Positions 1 through 8,983 of a stretch of DNA of 64,000 nt are shown here, in pieces (the first letter of the stretch is position 1; every line of letters begins with the position of its first letter). The notes below the pieces were generated by a model. That model worked only from the letters and a program-made list of their open reading frames with translations. It was not told the DNA's origin and searched no databases. Source of the stretch: CAYXZQ01 sp963717515 (GTDB taxonomy: Archaea > Nanobdellota > Nanobdellia > Woesearchaeales > DSVV01); NCBI GenBank assembly GCA_963717515.1, contig OY970338.1, positions 1,736,001 to 1,800,000 of the forward strand. The letters are read 5' to 3'. Both the position numbers and the translations under genes were made by a program.

Positions 1-198
1 ACAAAAGGCCTGGATAAAGACATCACCATCGCTGTCATGGGCTGTGAAGTGAACGGCCCCGGGGAAGCCAGCAATGCAGATGTCGGCGTCGCTTTAGGAA
101 AAACTCACAGCCTTATCTTCAGGAAAGGGAAGGTAGTAAAAAAAATAAGCCAAAAGAGCATAATCACTGGATTGATGGACGAGGTAGATGCAGCATGA
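1..198 (+). CDS. ispG: IspG (GcpE), 4-hydroxy-3-methylbut-2-enyl diphosphate synthase, C-terminal part
   Basis: Partial gene: the window opens inside the frame and only the last 65 residues are visible. They contain AVMGCEVNGPGEASNADVGV, the conserved C-terminal stretch of IspG, whose cysteine belongs to the set that binds the 4Fe-4S cluster. IspG reduces the cyclic diphosphate MEcPP to HMBPP, the penultimate step of the MEP isoprenoid pathway. The stop codon overlaps the ATG of the next gene by four bases (ATGA), and ispH, which performs the following step, lies 0.6 kb downstream, so the three genes are probably one transcription unit. The MEP pathway is unusual in Archaea. The family call is firm; the state of the N-terminal part is unknown. 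Confidence 0.93.
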   Translation, partial: TKGLDKDITIAVMGCEVNGPGEASNADVGVALGKTHSLIFRKGKVVKKISQKSIITGLMDEVDAA

Positions 199-824
199 AT
201 GATATTGGAAGGCTCGAGCTATGCGTACATCCCTTTGACAATATTAACACTTATTACATAATGGCAAGACAGGAAGGGGTTGTAAGCACAAAATATAAGG
301 CTGATTATACAAAGGAGAATGAAAAGATGATGATGCAAAGATACAAAAGACGGATTAGGGCAGTATCATACCTCCCTGACACGCATCTGATATTCATTGC
401 CCACAGCCCGATAACCAAAGGCATCATGCATGAGAACACAAAGGAGATGCTATATTATATCCTTGATAATGTACCTGAACCAAACTATACAATCCTTGAA
501 TATTACCTGGACCCGGATGTATTCAATTTCAAAATCAAGCCAAGGCTGTCAAATAATCTTATTGTCAGGGCCTGGGGAGAGAAGACAAGCGGCTGCGTTC
601 TTGATGACCTGCTGAATCTCTATATTCTCACTGGAATGGAAATCGACATAAACAATATCATCAGTTCTCTTGCTGCGGACAGCAGTGTCGATTTCGATGA
701 GGGCTTTCCCAGGCTATGGGAAAAGTTAAATTCCAGGGAAGAGGTCAACAGGCTCAGTTATTTCAGAAACATGGTCTCAAAGAGGATTAATCAAAAGATG
801 GCAAATGGATATCAAAGTCGCTGA
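195..824 (+). CDS. Unknown protein encoded between ispG and ispH
   Basis: A 209-residue protein I do not recognise. It has no signal peptide or membrane segment; it is mixed alpha/beta in appearance, with charged helices near the N-terminus (KENEKMMMQRYKRR) and C-terminus. The motif FIAHSPITKG near residue 67 is its most distinctive part. Its ATG overlaps the ispG stop (ATGA) and its end overlaps ispH by 20 bases, so translation of the three is coupled. Because it sits between two consecutive enzymes of one pathway, a role connected with isoprenoid or lipid synthesis, or with supplying reductant or metal, is possible, but that rests on context only. Confidence 0.8.
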   Translation: MNDIGRLELCVHPFDNINTYYIMARQEGVVSTKYKADYTKENEKMMMQRYKRRIRAVSYLPDTHLIFIAHSPITKGIMHENTKEMLYYILDNVPEPNYTILEYYLDPDVFNFKIKPRLSNNLIVRAWGEKTSGCVLDDLLNLYILTGMEIDINNIISSLAADSSVDFDEGFPRLWEKLNSREEVNRLSYFRNMVSKRINQKMANGYQSR

Positions 825-1635
825 GCATGCAGGGACATGCTTCGGTGTCAGCAATGCGATAAGCATCGCGTTCGAGGCTGCAAAGAGGGAGAAGAGAATC
901 TTCATACTGGGCCAGCTGGTCCACAATCCCTATGTCGTTTTTGAGCTTGAGAATCTCGGGGTATCTATAGTGAGCGATGTTTCAGACCTCAGGGAGGGTG
1001 ACAACCTGATAATAAGGGCGCATGGCGAACCCAAGCATGTCTATCATCATTGCAGAAAGAACGGCATAAACATAATCGACTGCACATGCCCGTTCGTGAA
1101 AAGGACACAAGACCTGGCATCAGAGCTTGAGGGTAAAGGATATCAGGTCGTGCTTGTGGGTGACCCGGACCATCCAGAGGTCAGGGGCATAACTGCCCAG
1201 GCCAAAAACTCAATCGTCGTCTCAAAACCCGAGGACATCTTCAATAAGATAAAGAAGCACCAGAAAGTTGGGATTCTTTCCCAGACAACCCAGAAGATGC
1301 AGAACTTCAAGGACATAGTCTCCAGCATCCTCGACTACCAGAAAGAGGTCAAGGTCCACAATACAATATGCAATGCTACCTCTTCAAGGCAAGGTGCAGC
1401 TTTAAAACTCTGCAGGGAAGTCGACACGATGGTCGTGATAGGCGGAAAGAACAGCGCAAACACAAAAAGATTATACGAGATATGCTCTGAAAAGGTCAGT
1501 ACGCACTGGATCTCGGGCAGGGATGAGCTAAATATGGATTGGTTCAACAATGCAACCAGAGTAGGCATAACAGCCGGTGCATCCACCCCCCGGGCAGTCA
1601 TCAATGAGGTTGTCACAAGGATCAAAGGGTTATAG
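805..1635 (+). CDS. ispH: IspH (LytB), 4-hydroxy-3-methylbut-2-enyl diphosphate reductase
   Basis: A 276-residue protein of normal length for the family. It converts HMBPP to IPP and DMAPP, the last MEP-pathway step, using a 4Fe-4S cluster. The residues known to be essential all appear in order: C12 in GTCFGV, H40, H73 in RAHG, C95 in DCTCP, H123 and E125 in DHPEVRG, and C189 in NTICNATSSRQ. The start at ATG 805 is preferred because it yields the canonical N-terminus MDIKVAEHAGTCFGV; it lies inside the end of the preceding gene. It is therefore likely active and translationally coupled to that gene. Archaea normally make isoprenoids by the mevalonate route, so this probably entered by transfer from bacteria. 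Confidence 0.96.
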   Translation: MDIKVAEHAGTCFGVSNAISIAFEAAKREKRIFILGQLVHNPYVVFELENLGVSIVSDVSDLREGDNLIIRAHGEPKHVYHHCRKNGINIIDCTCPFVKRTQDLASELEGKGYQVVLVGDPDHPEVRGITAQAKNSIVVSKPEDIFNKIKKHQKVGILSQTTQKMQNFKDIVSSILDYQKEVKVHNTICNATSSRQGAALKLCREVDTMVVIGGKNSANTKRLYEICSEKVSTHWISGRDELNMDWFNNATRVGITAGASTPRAVINEVVTRIKGL

Positions 1636-1705
1636 CAGGATAATTCTCTAATTCAGTTAAATTTTTATATAAGCTTTCACTTTAGGCGTCTCATAGGGAC
1701 ATAAA

Positions 1706-1990
1706 ATGAGATACGAGGCAAAAAGCATCATAATAGGGCGGATGAAGCGGAAGAACGACGATGAGGAGTATCCCTGCTTTGTCCATCTCTTCAGCATGAA
1801 CGACCCGCACAAGAGCGGCCAGGTGCCTGACAGCATGCTTGATTTCGACAAGATTCACAAAATAATCATAAAAGGCCTTGACATCAACTACCTTCTTGAA
1901 GGCAATGACATCGTGATCAACGACCTTGAGAATTTCGAGATTGAGCAGGACGGACCCCACCTGTATCTCAATGGCAAGCAAAAGAAATGA
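1706..1990 (+). CDS. Small hypothetical protein, 94 aa
   Basis: A small soluble protein that I do not recognise. It is rich in charged residues with alternating hydrophobics (KIHKIIIKGLDINYLLEGND), suggesting a small alpha/beta fold. It is preferred over the overlapping minus-strand frame because a clear TATA element (TTTTTATATAAGC, centred near 1671) lies about 35 bases upstream of the ATG, giving a very short leader, and because the composition is that of a real protein. It ends at the stop of the convergent HAD gene with no intergenic space. No function can be suggested. Confidence 0.65.
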   Translation: MRYEAKSIIIGRMKRKNDDEEYPCFVHLFSMNDPHKSGQVPDSMLDFDKIHKIIIKGLDINYLLEGNDIVINDLENFEIEQDGPHLYLNGKQKK

Positions 1991-2635
1991 TCAGCCCAGC
2001 CTTCTGATAAGAGCATCATCCAGTTCGTCGATCTTATGGATGACTGCATCAGCCATTGTGAATTTCCATGCAGGTGTCGTGTTTGTGATGGCGACTGCCT
2101 TCATGCCTGCCTTCTTCGCTGCGTTGATTCCATTAATAGAGTCCTCGACGACAATGCACTCTGCATAGGGGACTCCCAGCATCTCAGCGCATTTCATGAA
2201 GATGTCAGGCGCGGGTTTTGAATTCATGATGTCATCATCAGTGATTATTGTCTCAAACAGGCTGAAATGCTCACCCAGGATCACCTTGACAAGTTCCATG
2301 TTCGTGCTTGTCGCAAGGCCTATATTCAGCCCGGATGCCTTAAGTCTTGTAATCTTTTCAGCAGCACCCAAAAAAAGCTCAGCCCCGCCCCTGAACCTCT
2401 CCTCTGCGGCCTTCCTCTTGTATCCGACAATCTCATCTATGCCTGCACCAAGGGAGAACTTCTCTATCACGGCTCTTGCGATGTCCTTTGTGTCCATGCC
2501 GTTGAGCGTGTCAAAAAGATCACGGTCAAGGATAAATCCGAACCTGTCGCCCACAGCCTTCCATACCTCATAGTGGAGACCGACAGAATCGACTATCACT
2601 CCGTCCATGTCGAATATAACTGCCCTTATCATCAT
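1991..2635 (-). CDS. HAD-superfamily phosphatase, beta-phosphoglucomutase/phosphatase-like
   Basis: A 214-residue HAD hydrolase. Motif I is FDMDGVIVDS at residues 8-17 with the nucleophile Asp and acid/base Asp; motif II is the Ser/Thr of ATSTN; motif III is the Lys in SKPAPDIF; motif IV is VVEDSINGI. A helical cap follows motif I, as in the beta-phosphoglucomutase and phosphoglycolate phosphatase group. Substrates cannot be told from sequence but are usually small sugar phosphates. Two adjacent ATG codons are possible starts. It is the last gene of a minus-strand run that includes gpsA, 24 bases upstream, so it may dephosphorylate glycerol phosphate or a related metabolite; that is inference. 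Confidence 0.88.
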   Translation of the reverse strand: MMIRAVIFDMDGVIVDSVGLHYEVWKAVGDRFGFILDRDLFDTLNGMDTKDIARAVIEKFSLGAGIDEIVGYKRKAAEERFRGGAELFLGAAEKITRLKASGLNIGLATSTNMELVKVILGEHFSLFETIITDDDIMNSKPAPDIFMKCAEMLGVPYAECIVVEDSINGINAAKKAGMKAVAITNTTPAWKFTMADAVIHKIDELDDALIRRLG

Positions 2636-2664
2636 TCAACCAGAAACCTGCTCATTAATAAATC

Positions 2665-3660
2665 TTACCATGCCTTGATGAAATGCGTGACAAATTCTCT
2701 GGGCTCTTTGCCCTTGTAGAGGACATTGTGGATATCATTGAGCAAAGGAGCCTTGATACTGTTCTTCTTGAGAAGCGAATGCACGACATCCGTAGTTATA
2801 TATCCCTCGACTGACTTGTTCCCCTTTGCCATCCTATCAAGGGCCTCGTCCACAGCGACACCCTTTCCGATGAGCTCGCCCAGTTCCCTGTTTCGTGACT
2901 TTCCGAAGCATGTGGTCATGAGGTCGCCGAACCATGCCTGGCTTCCCGGGCCGAATGTCTGCCTCTTCGCTCCCATGGAGATTGCAAGCCTCCTCATCTC
3001 TCTTGAACATGCTGAGACGAATGCTGATTTTGAGCTCTCACCATATCCCAGGCCGTCGAATATGCCTGCGCCGATTGCAATCACATTCTTGAATGCGCCT
3101 GCAAGCTCGACACCTATCATGTCGTCAGAAGTCTCGATGCGCAGGTAATCGCTCCATAATAATTTTGCAACCCTCTTTGCTGTTGCCTTGTTCCTGCATG
3201 CGAGCTCAGCGCATAGCGGGTTCTGGAGAGTCACTTCCCTTGCTATCATCCCACCCGACAAAGTCAGGGTCTCATGCTCCTTCCCAAGCTCAGACTCGAT
3301 TATCTCTGAGACGCGCATATCTGTACCTGTCTCAAGCCCCTTTGCAAGGTTGACAAAAACTGCATCGCTGCTTATATATTTCGTGTATTCCCTCAATGCA
3401 GAACGGAGGAATTTCGATGGGATGGCAAGCACGATAAGCCTTGCATCCTTGAGAGCAACAGACACGTCTGTTGTCGCCTGAACATTGCCAGGGAGTGTAG
3501 TCCTTCCATGGAATATTGGATGCTGTCCCTTCTGCTGGATATGCCTGATATGCTCTTTGTTGACGTCATAGAGGCTTATCCTGTTCCTTTCCTCGTTCTC
3601 GCCGATTACCTTTGCCATTGCAAATCCGAATGCACCTGCGCCGAGTATGGCTATCTTCAT
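2665..3660 (-). CDS. gpsA: NAD(P)-dependent sn-glycerol-3-phosphate dehydrogenase
   Basis: A 331-residue protein of standard GpsA length. It reduces dihydroxyacetone phosphate to sn-glycerol-3-phosphate. The N-terminal Rossmann fold begins with ILGAGAFGFAMA; the family segments NLAKGLE, LSGGMIAREV and the catalytic region ELAGAFKNVIAIGAGI with its lysine are present, followed by GYGESSKSAFVS and the substrate-site segment in FGDLMTTC. The start at ATG 3660 is preferred over an upstream in-frame TTG. Archaeal membrane lipids are built on G1P made by an unrelated enzyme (EgsA), so a G3P-forming enzyme points to bacterial-type glycerolipid precursors or to glycerol/redox metabolism. It lies between a histidine phosphatase and a HAD phosphatase gene. 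Confidence 0.94.
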   Translation of the reverse strand: MKIAILGAGAFGFAMAKVIGENEERNRISLYDVNKEHIRHIQQKGQHPIFHGRTTLPGNVQATTDVSVALKDARLIVLAIPSKFLRSALREYTKYISSDAVFVNLAKGLETGTDMRVSEIIESELGKEHETLTLSGGMIAREVTLQNPLCAELACRNKATAKRVAKLLWSDYLRIETSDDMIGVELAGAFKNVIAIGAGIFDGLGYGESSKSAFVSACSREMRRLAISMGAKRQTFGPGSQAWFGDLMTTCFGKSRNRELGELIGKGVAVDEALDRMAKGNKSVEGYITTDVVHSLLKKNSIKAPLLNDIHNVLYKGKEPREFVTHFIKAW

Positions 3661-3695
3661 CTTCAAACAGAATTAATCTTGATATTTAACTTTTA

Positions 3696-4259
3696 TCATC
3701 TGACAATGTCCCTTATCACTTTGCCATCCTTCACAATGCCGTAATCGCAGAACCTGGTCCTCATGGTGCGCTCATAAGCGATATGGAGCTTGCCAAGAAG
3801 CCCTGCAAAATACATATTCAGCACAATCCCATGTGACACCACCATAATCTTGCGGTTATTGTATGCAAGGTCGAGCTCATCAAGCTTGGCTCTGAACCTG
3901 CCGAGAGCAGCGCTTGCCTTCTCCCAGTCGAATTTGGACTTGTCTGGGTTCTTGATTGCGTATTTGACAGCAAAATCAAATGCCTCCTTCTCGAGAAACC
4001 CGCTCCTGTCCCTGTTGAGCTCATCCAGGGCGCTGAACCTGTCAATCTCTTTTCCGAGCTTTTTAGCGAGGGGGAAGGCTGTCTCGTATGCCTTTGCCTC
4101 TGAAGAAGTTATGATGACATCAGCCTTTGAAAGCAGGCTGTCCTTTGCAAGCATCTCAGCCTGGAGTTTCCCGCGCATAGAAAGCTTCCACTTTGATGCA
4201 GCCACATCCCTCTCAATCTCGGTCTCAGCATGACGGACGAGGTAAAATGTGTTGTTCAT
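3696..4259 (-). CDS. Histidine phosphatase superfamily protein
   Basis: A 187-residue member of the phosphoglycerate mutase/histidine phosphatase superfamily. The RHG-type motif is LVRHAETE near the N-terminus (the His is phosphorylated during catalysis), and the second catalytic His is in VVSHGIVLNM near residue 142. The usual arginine in ITSSEAKAYETA is not evident, so substrate binding may differ from the classical family. The gene starts two bases after the stop of the SWIM-domain gene and precedes gpsA, so it is probably cotranscribed with both. Substrate unknown; phosphosugars, phosphoproteins and nucleotide derivatives are all possible. Confidence 0.85.
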   Translation of the reverse strand: MNNTFYLVRHAETEIERDVAASKWKLSMRGKLQAEMLAKDSLLSKADVIITSSEAKAYETAFPLAKKLGKEIDRFSALDELNRDRSGFLEKEAFDFAVKYAIKNPDKSKFDWEKASAALGRFRAKLDELDLAYNNRKIMVVSHGIVLNMYFAGLLGKLHIAYERTMRTRFCDYGIVKDGKVIRDIVR

Positions 4260-4260
4260 C

Positions 4261-5616
4261 TTATATCTTGAATTTGATCAATTCCATATCCGGATTGTAA
4301 TGCTGCCTCCTGACTGCATCCATATCTGCTGTAAAACAACTATCATATCCATCAGTTATCACTTTTTTTATTATTAAGTTTTCCATTTCAGTGTTGTTTA
4401 GCCTCCTTTTTGTCCATCTGCCTGTGGATTCGCTGTGAACCAGGATTATCGTGTTGTATCTCAGCTGTTCGACAAAATCCATCATGCCTTTGAGCGGAAT
4501 CATATAAGGCAGGAATGGTATCTCCCTGTCTTTTTTATCATGCATCTTCCTGAGGGTGTGCATGCTGCCTATGAAATGCGCACATGCAAAATCCTCGTCC
4601 TGCCCCGTACCTGCCTCTCTTATACGCCTGTCGCTCCTGAAAGCCTTGTCCCTGCATGAGCAATATCCTCTATTATCCCAAACCATTGAATATGCAGTCT
4701 CATCACCCGTATCCAGTGCTGGTATGCTGGTTACCTTGAACTCATAGAACCTTCTCTGCAATGTGCGTGAAGGGGTCCTCATTATCCTGCCGGTGCCCTG
4801 AGCAAACGGCTCTCCTATCGCATGGATCATATCATCAATTGTCACATCCATTGAATTCAGTATGCCCTGGAGATTATTGGACCTTATGTATTTGTCATAC
4901 CTTACCAGTTTTTCCCTGATATTGCTCAGTCCTTCCTCACCGATGACTGTCCCATCCTTAAGCCTGATTCCTGTCCTTGACTCTTTTCTCAGCATCGGGC
5001 GGATAAGTTTGTATGCAGAATAATTCTGGAAAGCCCTGAGCTCTGCACCTTGTATGGCCCTGTAGGCAGACACTATCCTCCTGTGCCTGTCAGAGCCCCA
5101 CCATGCATAGCTGGAAAACTTATTCTCGATGACTTTTGTTTTTTTTTCATGCAATAATTCGAATGCAGTTCTAATGACTTTCTCAGGCTCCCACCTCTCC
5201 TGCCTCTTCCTTTTCTTTGAGAGGGGTCCATCGGGAGCAGATTCTCCAAGCAGCCTTTTCTTGACAGCCATTGAATCAAGCAGGACAAGGCTCTTTTCAG
5301 AGTAAGCTACAATATTCTGTGCCTGCCCTAAATCAATCCTGTATTCAGGTGGAAGGACTATAAGCTTTGGATCATGATTCTTGTCCATTCTTTCTATAAG
5401 TGAAAGCGAATCAACAGAATAATCACGGTCCAGAAGCCGATCAAGGCTGCCTTCGCCTGTCCCTACAATAACTCTGCCATAATCATCAAGCCCTTTAAGG
5501 TCATTCAATGTTATCTGGGATTTTCCATCGTCTTTGGAGACATAGGACCGCAGGATCTCTGCTACTGTGGGCAATAGGAAATATCTGCTTCTTGGCTTGT
5601 GCACATCGATTATCAT
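4261..5616 (-). CDS. Unknown 451-aa protein with a SWIM-type zinc finger
   Basis: I do not recognise the whole protein, but residues about 330-365 read CSC, then about 26 residues, then CAH, which is the CxC...CxH signature of the SWIM zinc finger. SWIM domains bind DNA or proteins in bacterial SWI/SNF partners, plant MULE transposases and Rad51 partners. A basic cluster (KKRKRQER) lies near residue 135. No transposase, helicase or nuclease motifs are visible. It is the first gene of a minus-strand unit ending in gpsA and a HAD gene, with a TATA-like stretch at about 5658-5670. A nucleic-acid-binding role is inferred from the finger and the basic patch only. Confidence 0.75.
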   Translation of the reverse strand: MIIDVHKPRSRYFLLPTVAEILRSYVSKDDGKSQITLNDLKGLDDYGRVIVGTGEGSLDRLLDRDYSVDSLSLIERMDKNHDPKLIVLPPEYRIDLGQAQNIVAYSEKSLVLLDSMAVKKRLLGESAPDGPLSKKRKRQERWEPEKVIRTAFELLHEKKTKVIENKFSSYAWWGSDRHRRIVSAYRAIQGAELRAFQNYSAYKLIRPMLRKESRTGIRLKDGTVIGEEGLSNIREKLVRYDKYIRSNNLQGILNSMDVTIDDMIHAIGEPFAQGTGRIMRTPSRTLQRRFYEFKVTSIPALDTGDETAYSMVWDNRGYCSCRDKAFRSDRRIREAGTGQDEDFACAHFIGSMHTLRKMHDKKDREIPFLPYMIPLKGMMDFVEQLRYNTIILVHSESTGRWTKRRLNNTEMENLIIKKVITDGYDSCFTADMDAVRRQHYNPDMELIKFKI

Positions 5617-5760
5617 GGTCCTGTCCTGAATACCATTAAATCGGAAACCCTTTAGAATATTTATATTTTACCACTTTAAAATAGCATTATTTCTATATTG
5701 TCCTGCATAACCATTCATAATACAGTCATTATAAAATAATCAGAAGAAAAAAAATGAAAA

Positions 5761-5784
5761 GACCATGCAAAGTCATTGAGTGTT
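5761..5784 (-). other. 3' arm of the 23S rRNA processing stem
   Basis: GACCATGCAAAG, two unpaired bases, then ATTGAGTGTT (5761-5784) is the inverted copy of AACACTCAAT...CTTTGCATGGTC at 8739-8764. The 12-bp and 10-bp helices are perfect and are separated by small unpaired segments, as in archaeal pre-23S stems cut by the tRNA splicing endonuclease. Confidence 0.8.
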
Positions 5785-8748
5785 AAACAAGTATGAACTG
5801 TTGGGGGCTGCATGCTGAATGCCTTGTTACCTTGGCACTTACACACCAGCTCCATCAAACCCATCTTCTGTGGGAGTTCAGGATGTCTCTTTTCAAGGGT
5901 TGCTTCATGCTTAGATGCTTTCAGCACTTATCATTTAAGGCGTAGCTGCCCTGCCTACCCTATCGGATAACAGGTGGACCAGAGGCCTCGAGACCTCGTT
6001 CCTCTCGTACTAGAAGTCCCTTCCTTTCAGACATCCAACAATTCCAGTAGATATCAAACAAACTGTCTCACAACGTTCTGAACCCAGCTCACGATTCCTT
6101 TTAATGGGTGAACACCCCCACCCTTGGCAGCTTCTGCACCGCCAGGATAGGAAGAGCCGACATCGATGTAGCAAACCGCGCCGTCGATAGGAGCTCTCTG
6201 GCGCGACAACTCTGTTATCCCCGGAGTAACTTTTCTGTCATCTCAAACCCCCATCAAGGAGGTATTGAGGTTCGCTAGACCACGCTTTCGCGTTTGCTTC
6301 CCTCATTGTCTGGAAAGCAATCAGGCTGGCTTTTGCTCTTGCACTCTACACAGGATTTCCGACCCTGTTGAGCCAACCTTTGGGCACCGCTGATCTAAAG
6401 TTTGATATCAGTGACCTTGAGTGTCTCTGATAACCAATATCTTTTCAGCGGTGTGCCACCCCAGCCAAACTGTCTGCCAATCGCTGTCCTGACCAGTAAT
6501 TGATCAGTTAGCAAGGTAGACTCTGAAGGATGGTGTTTCATTTGCGTCTATTCACGAACTGGCGTCCGTAACTTAGCAACTACCATCTACGCTGCACAAC
6601 AAAACCCACTTTACAACAACAGGCTACAGTAAAGTTTCACGGGGTCTTCGCTTCCCACTGGAATTCCCTGGCCTTTGCACCAGGAAAGAGTTTTCAGAGG
6701 ATTCTAACTAGGGACAGTGGGGATCTCGTTACGCCATTCATGCAGGCCGTCATTCAAACGGCAAGGCATTTCGCTACCTTAAGAGAGTTATAGTTACCCC
6801 CGCCGTTTACCAGCTCTTCACACCGTTGGAACGGAGCTTAAAGTACTGGCACTGGGCAGACGTCACCTCCCGTACGCACCTTTACAGGCTAGCGAGAGGT
6901 TATGTTTTTGTTAAACAGTCGGACCCCCTTTGTCACTGCGCCTTGCAATCGCATCCATGCGGACACAATCACAGGGACCCCTTATACCGAAGGTACGGGG
7001 CTAATTTGCCGAATTCCCTTAGTTAGATTAGACCTTCACACCTTAGGCTTCTTACCTAGGGGCACCTGTGCTGGTTCTGGGTATGATTGAAAAAGATCTT
7101 TTCTGATTCTCTTTTCACGGACTCCAGGTCTCGGCCGAATCCCCCATACGAGGAACCGTTCTCAGGTTTAATCAAGTTCTCATCATTACGATACTCCCTT
7201 GATTTATCCTGATTAGCATAAACGATGGTTTATGTCGGCTTAACCCGAAATGTCGAAAATCAGACTTGCGTTGCCGCGCATACTAATTCAGTATAGGAAT
7301 ATTAACCTATTTCCCTTTCCCGACTCTCAGATTATGAGGCCGGTTAGGATCAACTAACCCTTGGCTGATCTGCATTGCCAAGGAACCCTTGCCCTTTCGG
7401 TGACAGAGATTCGCACTCTGCTAAGATCCTACTACCGCCAGGATTTTCATTCCTCTTGAGGTCCAGATATGCTCACGCACACCCTTCTGCCCTCAAAGGA
7501 CGCCTACCTACCACACATCGCATCCGCGATGGTCTATAGTATCGGTAATCAGTTTAGCCCCGTCCATCTTCAAGGCCCAGATACTCGACAAGTAAGCTGT
7601 TACGCACTTTTTAAAGGATGGCTGCTTCTAAGCCAACCTCCTCGCTGTTTTTGTATCTAGACACTTTTCACCCTTTAACACTTAACTGATATTTTGGGAC
7701 CTTAACTATAGTCTGGGTTGTTCCCCTCTTGCAACATAAGCTTACCCCATGCTGCCGTTTCCCGGCTTCTATGACGCTGAAAGATTCGGAGTTGGACAGG
7801 AAACCGAGGGATTTCTCCCCCTAAATCTCCAATCCGTAGCTCTACCCTTACAGCTATCTCGGCCGGGACTTGACTACGGCCAATTTCGGTAGGAACCAGC
7901 TATCACGGGTCTCGATTGGCTTTTCACCCCTAACCCAAAGTTAGAAGAACACTTGCACGTAGAACCTCTTCAGGCCTCCACGATGTTTTACCACCGCTTC
8001 ACCTTACCCTGGGTTAGATCGACCCGCTTCGGGTCGTATTCCAATGACTCAAAGGCACTTTCATACCTTGCCCCTCGCAAGCTGCGGGCAATTGCTTTCG
8101 CTGTGGATGCTCCAATTCTAGGATTATCCTTGCCACTGAAATACACTCCCTGGCACGTTATTCGAAACGCACGGCACAACTCCGAAGAGCCGTGCCCCAC
8201 TATGGCTGTCAGGATTCAGGTTCTTTTAACTCCCTTGTTAGGGGTTCTTTTCAGCATTCCCTCACGGTACTGTACTCTATCAGTCTCGAGACGTATTTAG
8301 GGTTGGAAGTTGATGCCTCCCATTCATGCCACATATCCAAGTGACACTACTCAGGATACTGCTAAAATCCACCAGCTTCCTATCACGGGACTATCACCCT
8401 CTAAGGTCCTGCGTTCCAGCAGAGTTGATATAGGCTGGTTAGGATAAAAAAGCAGTCCGCAACACCACATCTCCCCCATATTACTATGAGGGATTCAGTT
8501 TGCCCATGTGCTGTTTTCAGTCGCCCTTACTAACAGCATCTCAATTGATTTCTTTTCCTCCGGGTACTAAGATGTTTCAATTCCCCGGGTTCCCCATCCT
8601 TACGGATCATATGCGAAGTCGCATTCGGAAATCTCTGGTTCAAAGGCTACCTGCACCTCGCCAGAGCTTAATGCAGCTTGTCACATCCTTCATCAGCGTC
8701 TCGAGCTTAGCCATCCACCTGACAGCGTGTTTAGGTCTAACACTCAAT
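5775..8748 (-). rRNA. 23S ribosomal RNA
   Basis: The complement carries 23S landmarks: GGTGGATGGCT near its 5' end (about 8710-8720) and conserved domain IV-VI blocks toward 5800-7000, including the sarcin-ricin region seen as CTCGTACTAG on the + strand at about 6004. The terminal helix is formed by ATTGAGTGTT near 8739-8748 and AACACTCAAT near 5775-5784, which I use for the approximate ends. About 2.97 kb, the usual archaeal size; no intron or homing endonuclease frame was noticed. It is the last visible gene of the rRNA operon. No 5S rRNA follows in the next several hundred bases. Confidence 0.95.
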
Positions 8749-8765
8749 TTTCTTTGCATGGTCTC
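8739..8765 (-). other. 5' arm of the 23S rRNA processing stem
   Basis: AACACTCAAT (8739-8748) and CTTTGCATGGTC (8752-8763) pair with 5761-5784 across the whole 23S gene. The unequal unpaired bases between the two helices resemble a bulge-helix-bulge site. Confidence 0.8.
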
Positions 8766-8983
8766 ATCAGCGTGAAGTGAAACGAGCATGGCTCTTCTTC
8801 AGCCTTCTCCGATGGTCACGAGTCCAACTCAATGACCACCTGTGAATAAATGAACATGATTTGTGATTATGTCTTCCTAATTTATTTTTTCCCGACTCCG
8901 CCGGGAAAAACCATTTCTCGAATGGACCCGTCGATATCGAGAATCATAGATTCTCGGAACCGCCGATTCCCTTCCTTTCGGAA
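8766..8983 (-). other. rRNA internal spacer with several hairpins and a copied tRNA end
   Basis: The 218-base spacer between 23S and tRNA-Ala holds no plausible gene. It contains several potential hairpins: TGGTCA/TGACCA with an inner GAGT/ACTC at about 8813-8839, CGAGAATC-ATA-GATTCTCG at about 8938-8956, and CCCG/CGGG at about 8891-8905. AATGGACCCGTCG at 8921-8933 repeats exactly the segment that includes the tRNA-Ala 3' acceptor end at 8982-8994. These look like processing or spacer structures. Confidence 0.6.

Noticed and set aside
1691..1981. 96-codon minus-strand frame opposite the 94-aa hypothetical gene
   Set aside because: The plus-strand frame has a TATA box, a sound start and better composition.
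5600..5760. 5S rRNA downstream of 23S
   Set aside because: No 5S-like conserved segment (such as CCCGAACACGG) was found in this AT-rich stretch.
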